From Hydrogenophaga sp. PBL-H3 (GTDB lineage: Bacteria; Pseudomonadota; Gammaproteobacteria; Burkholderiales; Burkholderiaceae_C): a DNA stretch of 64,000 nt. The translations under genes and the position numbers were made by a program. Below are positions 57,469 to 64,000 of the stretch, piece after piece. Where the stretch lies: positions 1,612,001 through 1,676,000 of the forward strand of contig NZ_CP044972.1 of assembly GCF_010104355.1 (NCBI RefSeq), in the 5' to 3' direction. The notes under the pieces were generated by a model. It was not told where the DNA came from. It saw nothing but the letters and a program-made list of their open reading frames with translations, and did no database searches. Position 1 is the first letter of the stretch. Each line of letters opens with the position of its first letter.

Positions 57469-58236
57469 ATGTTTGCCCGCATCCGCTCCGACATCCAGTG
57501 CGTCCTTGACCGCGACCCCGCCGCGCGCAGCGTCTGGGAAGTTGTCACCTGCTACCCCGGCCTGCACGCGGTCTGGCTGCACCGCCCGGCGCACTGGTGC
57601 TGGACGCACGGCCTCAAATGGCCGGGGCGTTTCATCTCGCACCTGGCGCGCTTCTTCACCGGCATCGAGATCCATCCCGGCGCCAAGGTGGGAGAGCGTG
57701 TGTTCTTCGACCACGCCATGGGCGTGGTGGTGGGTGAGACTGCCGAGATCGGCGACGGCTGCACCATTTACCAGGGCGTGACCCTGGGTGGCACCTCGCT
57801 CTACAAGGGCACCAAGCGCCACCCCACCCTGGGCAAAGACGTGGTGGTGAGCGCGGGCGCCAAGGTGCTGGGTGGCTTTCTGGTGGGCGACGGTGCCAAG
57901 ATCGGCAGCAACGCGGTGGTGATCAAGCCGGTGCCGGCAGGCGCCACGGCGGTGGGCATTCCGGCGCGCATCATCCCCAGCAAGACCGGCGAGAGCGCCG
58001 ACGTGACCGACCCGAAATTCCAGGCCTACGGCATCACGCAGGAAGATGACCCACTCTCGCAGGCCATGCGCGGCCTGATCGACACCACCGCGAGCCAGGA
58101 GCACCAGATTGCGTTGCTGTGGTGCGCGATCGAAAAGCTCTCGCAGTCGTCGCGTGACGGGGACTGCGTGCCGAAGGATGCGGCGCGCGAAGAGTGTTTT
58201 GAGGCCGAAAAGCTGAATCAGCTGATCGGCAAGTGA
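57469..58236 (+). CDS. cysE: Serine O-acetyltransferase
   Basis: 255 residues. A helical N-terminus ([20 protein letters not shown]) precedes a left-handed beta-helix of hexapeptide repeats: [40 protein letters not shown] and [18 protein letters not shown]. The catalytic Asp-His pair of the family lies in FFDHAMG. It acetylates serine with acetyl-CoA in the first step of cysteine synthesis. The N-terminal domain is shorter than in E. coli CysE, as in plant-like/EpsC-type forms. Confidence 0.93.
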   Translation: MFARIRSDIQCVLDRDPAARSVWEVVTCYPGLHAVWLHRPAHWCWTHGLKWPGRFISHLARFFTGIEIHPGAKVGERVFFDHAMGVVVGETAEIGDGCTIYQGVTLGGTSLYKGTKRHPTLGKDVVVSAGAKVLGGFLVGDGAKIGSNAVVIKPVPAGATAVGIPARIIPSKTGESADVTDPKFQAYGITQEDDPLSQAMRGLIDTTASQEHQIALLWCAIEKLSQSSRDGDCVPKDAAREECFEAEKLNQLIGK

Positions 58237-58240
58237 CGGA

Positions 58241-58717
58241 TCAGTGGTGATGACCATGCGCGCCATGCGCATGGCCGTGTGAAATTTCCTCGGCCGAAGC
58301 CGCTTTCACGTCCACCACCTTCACCGCGAACTTCAGCGTCTGCCCGGCCATCGGGTGGTTGCCGTCCAGGTGCACCGTGTCGCCCTTGATCTTCATCACG
58401 GTGAACACGTGCTGCTGGCCTTTGTCGTCGCTGCCTTCAAGCTGACCGCCGACCTTCACACCCGGCGGAAAGTCGCGCTTGGGCATGGTGGTCACCAGGC
58501 TTTCGTCGCGCACGCCAAAGGCGTCTTCGGGCGGCAGCACCAGCGTGGCGGCGAAGCCGGGCTCCTGGCCTTCCAGCGCTTTCTCGATGCCCGGCAGCGT
58601 GTTGCCGTAGCCGCCGTGCAAATACGCGCGCGGCTCCTTGCCGTCTTCAAGCACCTTGCCCTGGGCATCGGTGGCGCGGAAGGTGAGGGTGACGATGGTG
58701 TCTTTGGTGATCTTCAT
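58241..58717 (-). CDS. slyD: FKBP-type peptidyl-prolyl isomerase SlyD
   Basis: 158 residues. FKBP core VTLTFRATDAQGKVLEDG and GYGNTLPGIEKALEGQEPG, interrupted by the insert-in-flap chaperone domain (about 70-125), and closing AGQTLKFAVKVVDV. The C-terminus is His-rich (SHGHAHGAHGHHH), the metal-binding tail that lets SlyD supply nickel to hydrogenase maturation. Converges with cysE with a 4-bp gap. Confidence 0.93.
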   Translation of the reverse strand: MKITKDTIVTLTFRATDAQGKVLEDGKEPRAYLHGGYGNTLPGIEKALEGQEPGFAATLVLPPEDAFGVRDESLVTTMPKRDFPPGVKVGGQLEGSDDKGQQHVFTVMKIKGDTVHLDGNHPMAGQTLKFAVKVVDVKAASAEEISHGHAHGAHGHHH

Positions 58718-58736
58718 GGTGTGTCTGGTGGAAATG

Positions 58737-59342
58737 TCAGCGCGCGGGGCGCACGGCGGATTTGGGGCGGAAGGCCTTGCAGACTTCGTCGTTGGTTTCC
58801 AGGTAGGGTCCGCCGATCAGGTCGATGCAGTAAGGCACGGCGGCAAAGATGCCGTTGACCTTCTGCGATCCGTCAGCGTTTTTCAGGCCTTCCAAGGTCT
58901 CGGCAATCGCCTTGGGCTGGCCCGGCAGGTTCAGGATCAGGCTCTGGTCGCGGATCACGGCCACCTGGCGCGAGAGGATGGCGGTGGGCACGAATGTCAG
59001 GCTGATCTGGCGCATCTGTTCGCCAAAGCCCGGCATCTCTTTGTGCGCCACGGCCAGCGTGGCTTCGGGCGTCACGTCGCGCAGCGCGGGGCCGGTGCCG
59101 CCGGTGGTGAGTACCAGCGAGCAGCCGGCTTCCACCAGCTCGATCAGCGTGGCGCTGATGCGCTCGACCTCGTCAGGGATCAGGCGGGGCTCGAAGGTGA
59201 TGGGGTTCTTGAGCGCACGCGTGAGCCACTCCTGCAGTGCGGGCAGTCCCTTGTCTTCGTACACGCCGGTGCTGGCGCGGTCGCTGATGGACACGATGCC
59301 GATGCGCACCGGGTCTTCGGATGGGCGGGTTTTTTCGTTCAT
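58737..59342 (-). CDS. mog: Molybdopterin adenylyltransferase
   Basis: 201 residues from the ATG at 59342. MogA/MoaB fold: IGIVSISDRASTGVYEDKGL, LTTGGTGPALRDVTPEATLA and LILNLPGQPKAIAETL. The length and the GIFAAVPYCIDLIGGPYLET end indicate Mog rather than the shorter MoaB. It adenylylates molybdopterin before molybdenum insertion. The stop of the upstream yjgA overlaps its ATG (ATGA). Confidence 0.9.
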   Translation of the reverse strand: MNEKTRPSEDPVRIGIVSISDRASTGVYEDKGLPALQEWLTRALKNPITFEPRLIPDEVERISATLIELVEAGCSLVLTTGGTGPALRDVTPEATLAVAHKEMPGFGEQMRQISLTFVPTAILSRQVAVIRDQSLILNLPGQPKAIAETLEGLKNADGSQKVNGIFAAVPYCIDLIGGPYLETNDEVCKAFRPKSAVRPAR

Positions 59343-59992
59343 GCCGGGTCTTCTTCCACAGGCGTGTCGGGCTCGTCGGCGCCCTGGTTCAGCGCGGCTT
59401 TGACCAGCTGGAAGATCTCGCGGTAGGCCTTGCCGTGGCGCACGGCCTCGCCCGGACGTTCCTGCGCCTCGTTGGCCTGTGCGTCCTTGCGGGCCTGGCG
59501 AATCAGCGCGCGCAGTTGCTGCACGTCGGTGTCCGGGGCTTGCTCCAGCCAGCGCGTGAGCGCGTCGTCGTTGGCGATCAGCTGGTCGCGCCATTGCTCG
59601 GCCAGATGCAATGAGAGTGTGCCCTTGGCCGAGCCCTTGTTTTGTTCGTCGAGCGCGGCTTCCACATCGGCCAGCGTGGCTTCGTTCACGCCGCGCATGA
59701 GTTTGCCGATGTACTGCATCTGGCGGCGGCGGCCTTCGAAGTTGGTGATTTTCTTGGCGTCGTTGACCGCGTCCACCAGTTTTTCGGACAGGTCAAGCCG
59801 CTTCATCAGGTCGGCGCGCAACGTGAGCAGGCTCTCGCCCAGTTCCTGCAAGCGGTCGCTGTACTTCTTGAGATCGGTCTTGCTCATGTCGTCCGAACCC
59901 TTGAGCTCGCGCTTGAGTTCCAGGTCCAGCTCGCTGCCCAGGGCGACGAACTGGCCGCGGACGAAATAGCCTTTGGTGGGTTTGCGGGACAT
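59339..59992 (-). CDS. yjgA: Ribosome-associated protein YjgA (DarP, DUF615)
   Basis: 217 residues from the ATG at 59992 (MSRKPTKGYFVRGQFVALGS). Helical DUF615 protein with KYSDRLQELGESLLTLRADL, EGRRRQMQYIGKLMRGV and LIRQARKDAQANEA, followed by an acidic tail. YjgA/DarP binds late 50S assembly intermediates. Divergent from pmbA, the usual arrangement in proteobacteria, and overlapping mog by 4 bases. Confidence 0.92.
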   Translation of the reverse strand: MSRKPTKGYFVRGQFVALGSELDLELKRELKGSDDMSKTDLKKYSDRLQELGESLLTLRADLMKRLDLSEKLVDAVNDAKKITNFEGRRRQMQYIGKLMRGVNEATLADVEAALDEQNKGSAKGTLSLHLAEQWRDQLIANDDALTRWLEQAPDTDVQQLRALIRQARKDAQANEAQERPGEAVRHGKAYREIFQLVKAALNQGADEPDTPVEEDPA

Positions 59993-60089
59993 GTGGGTAC
60001 TCGAAAGGGGAGGGCTGCACGCTGGGCAGCATGGGCATCTGCGCGCGATGCAGCGCCCGGGTAGGGCGGCCAGTATCATAGCCGTCGAT

Positions 60090-61520
60090 ATGAAAAATGC
60101 CCCCCACACCCCGGCCCAGCCCACCGCCTCAAGCTCGGCCAATGCCCCGCTCCCCGGTTTCCAGTACGCCCGCAGCCAGTTTGAAGAGCTGGTCGACCTG
60201 GCCCTGTCGCACGCCAAACAACTGGGCGCGGTCGACGCCGCCGCCGAGGTGTCCGAAGGTGCTGGCCTGAGCGTGTCGGTGCGCAAGGGCGAACTGGAAA
60301 ACGTGGAGCGCAACCGCGACAAGTCGCTCGGCGTCACGGTGTACCTGGGCCAGAAGCGCGGCAACGCGTCCACCTCCGACTTCTCCGCCGCCGCCGTGCG
60401 CCAGACGGTGCAAGCCGCGTTTGATATAGCCCGCTTCACCGCCGAAGACCCCATGGCCGGCCTGCCCGACGCCGACGACGTGGCCGACAGCTACCTTGAT
60501 CTCGACCTGTTCCACCCCTGGGCGCTGAACTCCGAAGAGGCCATGCGCATCGCGCTGGAATGCGAGGCTGCGGCCTTTGCCACCAGCAAGAAGATCAACA
60601 ACAGCGAAGGCGCCGGCGTGTCGGCCCAGCAGTCGCACTTTTTCACCGCGCACATGCGCGAGGGCGCGCGCTCCGGTGCCGGCATCTTCAGCGGCGGTTA
60701 CGCCAGTTCGCGACACAGCCTGTCGGTCGCGCCCATCGCCGGGCGCGGTGCCAACATGCAGCGCGACTACTGGTACAGCTCGCAGCGCTCGCCGCAAGAC
60801 CTGGCCTCGCCGCAGGCCGTGGGCCGCTACGCCGCCGAACGCACGCTGGCGCGCCTGAACGGCCGCAAGATCGCCACCACCGAGTGCCCGGTGCTGTTCG
60901 AATCACCCATGGCCGCTGGCCTGCTGGGCGCCTACGTGCAGGCCACCAGCGGCGGTGCGCTCTACCGCAACACCACCTTTTTGCCCAACAGCCTGGGCAA
61001 GCGCGTGCTGGCCAAACACATCGACATCCTGGAAGACCCACACGTTCGCAACGGCAAGGGCAGCTCGCCGTTCGACGACGAGGGTGTTCGCACCGCCAAG
61101 CGCAAGGTGGTCTCGGCAGGCAAGGTGCTGGGTTATTTCCTCTCAACCTACTCGGCGCGCAAGCTGGGCATGCGCACCACCGGCAACGCCGGCGGCTCGC
61201 ACAACCTCACGCTCACCAGCCGCCTCACCCAGCCCGGGGACGACCTGCGCGCCATGCTCAAGAAGCTGGGCCGCGGCCTGATGGTCACCGAGCTCATGGG
61301 CCAGGGCGTGAACTACGTGACCGGCGACTACTCGCGCGGCGCCTCGGGCTACTGGGTGGAAAACGGCGAGATCGCCTACCCGGTGCACGAGATCACCATC
61401 GCAGGCAACCTCAAGGACATGTTCCAGGGGATTGAGGCGGTGGGAGCGGATGCATACAACTTCGGTGCAAAAACGGTGGGATCAATCCTCGTGAACCGCA
61501 TGAAGATCGCCGGTAGCTGA
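60090..61520 (+). CDS. pmbA: Metalloprotease PmbA (TldE)
   Basis: 476 residues from the ATG at 60090. TldD/PmbA family: AVDAAAEVSEGAGLSVSVRK, GVTVYLGQKRGNASTSDFS, NSEGAGVSAQQSHFF and the C-terminal GNAGGSHNLTLTS, GANYVTG-like GQGVNYVTGDYSRGASGYW. PmbA lacks the metal site and works with TldD in processing peptides such as microcins and in degrading unfolded peptides. Back to back with yjgA. Confidence 0.92.
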   Translation: MKNAPHTPAQPTASSSANAPLPGFQYARSQFEELVDLALSHAKQLGAVDAAAEVSEGAGLSVSVRKGELENVERNRDKSLGVTVYLGQKRGNASTSDFSAAAVRQTVQAAFDIARFTAEDPMAGLPDADDVADSYLDLDLFHPWALNSEEAMRIALECEAAAFATSKKINNSEGAGVSAQQSHFFTAHMREGARSGAGIFSGGYASSRHSLSVAPIAGRGANMQRDYWYSSQRSPQDLASPQAVGRYAAERTLARLNGRKIATTECPVLFESPMAAGLLGAYVQATSGGALYRNTTFLPNSLGKRVLAKHIDILEDPHVRNGKGSSPFDDEGVRTAKRKVVSAGKVLGYFLSTYSARKLGMRTTGNAGGSHNLTLTSRLTQPGDDLRAMLKKLGRGLMVTELMGQGVNYVTGDYSRGASGYWVENGEIAYPVHEITIAGNLKDMFQGIEAVGADAYNFGAKTVGSILVNRMKIAGS

Positions 61521-61524
61521 TCAC

Positions 61525-62412
61525 ATGCGCCCGGAAGCGCTGGCGCTGCTCGCCGCAGCCTGCTGGGCGGTATCCAGTCTCTTCTCGGCCGGCCCGGCGC
61601 AGCGCCTGGGTGCATTTGCCTTCAGCCGCTGGCGCATGTTGTTTGCGAGCCTCATCCTGTGGGCGCTGGCGCTGTTGGGCGGCGGCTGGCGCAGCCTCGA
61701 CGCATCGGCCCTCGGCCTGCTGGCCCTCTCGGGTGTCATCGGCATCTTCATCGGCGACACCGTGCTGTTTGCCTGCATGAACCGCCTGGGGCCGCGCCGC
61801 TCGGGTGTGCTGTTCGCGACCCATGCACTGTTTTCGGCCGTGATCGCCTGGTTCTTTCTGGGTGAAGTTCTGTGGGGCAGGGCCTTGCTGGGCAGCGGCC
61901 TGCTGGTGGGCGGCGTGATGCTGGCCATCGTCTGGGGGCGGCGCAGCGACGAGCAGCACGGTTGGGAGCAAACGCAGGGACCGCTGCTGATCGGTGTCGG
62001 GCTTGGGCTGGCGGCTGCGTTGTGCCAGTCGGTGGCCACGCTCATGCTCAAGCCGCTAATGACCACCGGCGTGGATGCGGTGGCCGCCAGCGCGGCGCGC
62101 ATGAGCGTGGCGCTGCTGGCGCACACCGCGCTGCTTGCCAGTGGATGGCAGGGCGCTCGCGCCAAGTTGCCGCTGCGGTGGAAGGATGCCTTCCTCACCT
62201 TCCTGAGCGCCGCCGTGGCCATGGCCCTGGGCATGACGTTGATCCTGGCGGCCATGCGGCTCGGTCAGGCGGGGCTGGTGGCCGTGCTGTCCTCGGTCTC
62301 ACCGATCCTGATCCTGCCGCTGCTGTGGCTGGTCTACCGGCGCCGGCCAGCGGCGGGCGCGTGGCTGGGTGCCGTCCTGGCCGTGGCGGGCACCGCACTC
62401 ATCTTGAACTGA
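61525..62412 (+). CDS. EamA/DMT-family transporter
   Basis: 295 residues with ten hydrophobic spans in two EamA repeats (about 2-135 and 150-295). Repeat features: ALLAAACWAVSSLFSAGPAQ, GDTVLFACMNRLGPRRSGVL, AWFFLGEVLWGRALLGSGLL, and in the second half GLGLAAALCQSVATLMLKPL and SVSPILILPLLWLVYRRRP. A drug/metabolite exporter or importer of unknown substrate. It starts 4 bp after pmbA and is likely co-transcribed. Confidence 0.85.
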   Translation: MRPEALALLAAACWAVSSLFSAGPAQRLGAFAFSRWRMLFASLILWALALLGGGWRSLDASALGLLALSGVIGIFIGDTVLFACMNRLGPRRSGVLFATHALFSAVIAWFFLGEVLWGRALLGSGLLVGGVMLAIVWGRRSDEQHGWEQTQGPLLIGVGLGLAAALCQSVATLMLKPLMTTGVDAVAASAARMSVALLAHTALLASGWQGARAKLPLRWKDAFLTFLSAAVAMALGMTLILAAMRLGQAGLVAVLSSVSPILILPLLWLVYRRRPAAGAWLGAVLAVAGTALILN

Positions 62413-62465
62413 ACCGCAGACGTGGTGACGATCCACCGCCCCGCCCCAAGGCGGAGCGCAGGGGC

Positions 62466-62912
62466 TTAGTTCGTCAACGCGGCTTTCACCGCAGCAGACA
62501 CCATGCCCATGTCGGCCTTGCCCGCCAGGCGGGCCTTCACAGCGCCCATGACCTTGCCCATGTCGCCCGGACCTGTGGCGCCCACCTCCGCCACGATGGC
62601 CTTGACTTCGGCGGTCACCTCCTCGGCGGAAAGACGCGCGGGCAGGTAGGCCTGCAACACCTTCAATTCGGCGCTCTCCTTGTCGGCGAGGTCCATGCGA
62701 TTGGCCTTGGTGAAGGCTTCGATGCTGTCCTTGCGCTGCTTGATCAGCTTGTCGACGATGGCCACCACCATGGCGTCGTCGAGCTCCACGCGGTCGTCCA
62801 CTTCCTTCTGCTTCATGGCCGCGGTGAGCAGGCGGATGGTGCCCAGGCGCTCGCTGTCCTTGGCGCGCATGGCCGCCTTCATGTCTTCGGTGATCTGTTC
62901 CTTGAGGCTCAT
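62466..62912 (-). CDS. yqeY: GatB/YqeY domain protein
   Basis: 148 residues, the full YqeY length: SLKEQITEDMKAAMRAKDSE, LGTIRLLTAAMKQKEVDDRV, LKVLQAYLPARLSAEEV and GAVKARLAGKADMGMVSAAV. Related to the tail domain of the GatB amidotransferase subunit and thought to bind tRNA. Downstream of rpsU on the same strand, the conserved order rpsU-yqeY, but separated here by an intrinsic terminator. Confidence 0.93.
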   Translation of the reverse strand: MSLKEQITEDMKAAMRAKDSERLGTIRLLTAAMKQKEVDDRVELDDAMVVAIVDKLIKQRKDSIEAFTKANRMDLADKESAELKVLQAYLPARLSAEEVTAEVKAIVAEVGATGPGDMGKVMGAVKARLAGKADMGMVSAAVKAALTN

Positions 62913-62953
62913 GGGGGCTCCTGTGGGGTGGTGAAGGGATGTTCAGACAACAA

Positions 62954-62987
62954 AAAAGCCCGCTTGAACGTCTTCCAGCGGGCTTTT
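62954..62987 (-). terminator. Intrinsic terminator after rpsU
   Basis: A perfect 11-bp stem AAAAGCCCGCT (62954-62964) and AGCGGGCTTTT (62977-62987) with a 12-base loop. On the minus strand the stem is followed by a T-run (the A-run at 62952-62957), a classic rho-independent terminator for rpsU, which would limit yqeY transcription from the rpsU promoter. Confidence 0.85.
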
Positions 62988-63017
62988 GGGCGACCGGGCG
63001 AACCCGGCGGCACAGAC

Positions 63018-63230
63018 TCAGTACAGCTTCTTGGGCAGCTGCATCGAGCGCACACGCTTGTAGTGGCGCTTGACGGCGGCGGCCTTCTTGCGCTTGCGCT
63101 CGGCGGTGGGCTTTTCGTAGAACTCACGGGCGCGCAGATCGGTCAGCAAACCGAGCTTTTCGATGGTGCGCTTGAAACGGCGCAGAGCGACGTCAAAGGG
63201 TTCGTTGTCTTTTACACGGATGGTCGTCAT
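63018..63230 (-). CDS. rpsU: 30S ribosomal protein S21
   Basis: 70 residues: [60 protein letters not shown]. Complete bS21, needed for 30S function at initiation near the anti-Shine-Dalgarno helix. The 138-bp region before it (63231-63368) should hold its promoter; I could not single out one clear hexamer pair. Confidence 0.97.
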   Translation of the reverse strand: MTTIRVKDNEPFDVALRRFKRTIEKLGLLTDLRAREFYEKPTAERKRKKAAAVKRHYKRVRSMQLPKKLY

Positions 63231-63368
63231 GGGCGAGAAATGTCCAGAATGCGCGGAAAGAGGATGTTCGGGAAGATCGGGCCCAAGCGTCGTTTCCGCA
63301 AAATGTCCCGTCGTTAACTAGTATTGGCAGACGGGTATTTGCCAGCAAAGCCTTGGATTATAGCCACT

Positions 63369-64000
63369 TCAATGCGATTGGCTACCCAGAGCCATGGCGC
63401 ACGCGTGGGCGCTGGCCCAGGCCCACTGGAAGTTGTAGCCGCCCAGCCAACCGGTCACGTCCACCACCTCGCCAATGAAATACAGCCCCGGCTGCTTCGA
63501 TTCCAGGGTTTGCGACGACAGGTCCCGCGTGTCCACGCCGCCCAGCGTCACCTCGGCCTTTTTGTAGCCCTCGGTGCCGGTGGGGGTGATCTCCCAGCGC
63601 GACAGGCGCTCGGCCAGTCGGGCCAAGGCCTTGTCGGAGGCCTCGGCCACCGGGCGCTGCCAGTCGGGGTCCTGCTGCACCCAGGCGTCGGCCAGGCGGC
63701 TGGGCACGAGACCCGCGAGTTCGTTGGCAAGCAGCTTGCGTGAGGTGGCCTTGGCGCGGGCGAGTGCGGCGGGCAGGTCGGCGTCTGGCGCCAGGTTCAG
63801 GCGGATCGGGGTGTTGTCGCTCCAGTAGCTGGAGATCTGCAGCACCGCCGGGCCCGATAGCCCGCGGTGCGTGAAGAGCAGGTCTTCGTTGAACGCCATG
63901 CGGGTCTTCTTGTCGCCGGTCTCGATGCGAACTGGCAGCGCCAGGCCGGAGAGCCCGGCGTACGGCAACCAATGGTCACCGTCGAACGTCATGGGCACCA
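63369..64000 (-). CDS. BaiN/RdsA (HI0933-like) FAD-dependent oxidoreductase, 3' part
   Basis: Only the last 210 residues are inside the window; the frame continues beyond base 64000. Features of the HI0933/YhiN family: LPYAGLSGLALPV, the FTHRGLSGPAVLQISSYW segment, GYKKAEVTLGGVDTRDLSSQ, TLESKQPGLYFIGEVVDVTG and WLGGYNFQWAWASAHACAMA. The family has an FAD two-dinucleotide fold; BaiN reduces bile acid intermediates, but most members have no proven substrate. Confidence 0.88.
   Translation of the reverse strand, partial: VPMTFDGDHWLPYAGLSGLALPVRIETGDKKTRMAFNEDLLFTHRGLSGPAVLQISSYWSDNTPIRLNLAPDADLPAALARAKATSRKLLANELAGLVPSRLADAWVQQDPDWQRPVAEASDKALARLAERLSRWEITPTGTEGYKKAEVTLGGVDTRDLSSQTLESKQPGLYFIGEVVDVTGWLGGYNFQWAWASAHACAMALGSQSH

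Overview
The window is high-GC DNA typical of a betaproteobacterium of the order Burkholderiales. Comamonadaceae (a Hydrogenophaga-like genus) is my best guess, based on gene families, codon use, PEP-CTERM proteins with an EpsB/EpsL pair, GTG/TTG starts, and an rpsU-yqeY pair. The genus cannot be fixed from the sequence alone. I see no tRNA, rRNA, CRISPR array, transposase or phage gene.

Region 1 (1-11.4 kb) is a cell-surface operon. It holds the 3' end of a giant filamentous-haemagglutinin-family exoprotein (DUF3739 C-terminus), then a dedicated Ton-like motor: an ExbB fused to periplasmic DUF2341 and LamG domains, ExbD, and a TonB-like protein. A porin, an ankyrin lipoprotein, a coiled-coil protein, a DUF3047 lipoprotein and a small lipoprotein follow, mostly with overlapping ends. 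Region 2 (11.4-20.3 kb) concerns exopolysaccharide and PEP-CTERM proteins: a small unknown gene, epsL and epsB (minus strand), a DsbC-like thiol protein, a Tat-exported PhoX-family phosphatase, three PEP-CTERM proteins and a PAP2 phosphatase.

Region 3 (20.4-51.3 kb) is a large acyl-CoA catabolic cluster. It contains an MBL hydrolase, CoA-transferase, two acyl-CoA dehydrogenases, four stand-alone crotonases, three SDRs, TesB, FadB, thiolase, a flavin monooxygenase, a full Liv-type ABC importer, an AlkK-like acyl-CoA ligase, an ACAD10/11-type kinase, a nitronate monooxygenase and a MalT-type LuxR regulator. Inside the cluster sits a low-GC two-gene Septu-like anti-phage module (32.8-34.8 kb).

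The main discovery is a 16-bp inverted-repeat operator, TCGTC-N6-GACGA. It occurs in six promoter regions of this cluster. On the plus strand each copy lies exactly 22 nt upstream of a -10-like hexamer, so it is centred near -42.5 as for a class II LuxR-type activator. I infer that the MalT-type regulator encoded in the cluster binds it. The kinase + acyl-CoA dehydrogenase pair suggests that 4-hydroxyacyl-CoA intermediates are handled, as in the levulinate (Lva) and ACAD10/11 routes. That dehydrogenase carries an apparent +1 frameshift at a T5 run.

Region 4 (51.2-64 kb) is mostly housekeeping: a ParB-like protein, a multi-PAS histidine kinase, suhB-like, trmJ-like, cysE, slyD, mog, yjgA/darP, pmbA, an EamA transporter, yqeY, rpsU and a partial BaiN/HI0933-type flavoprotein.
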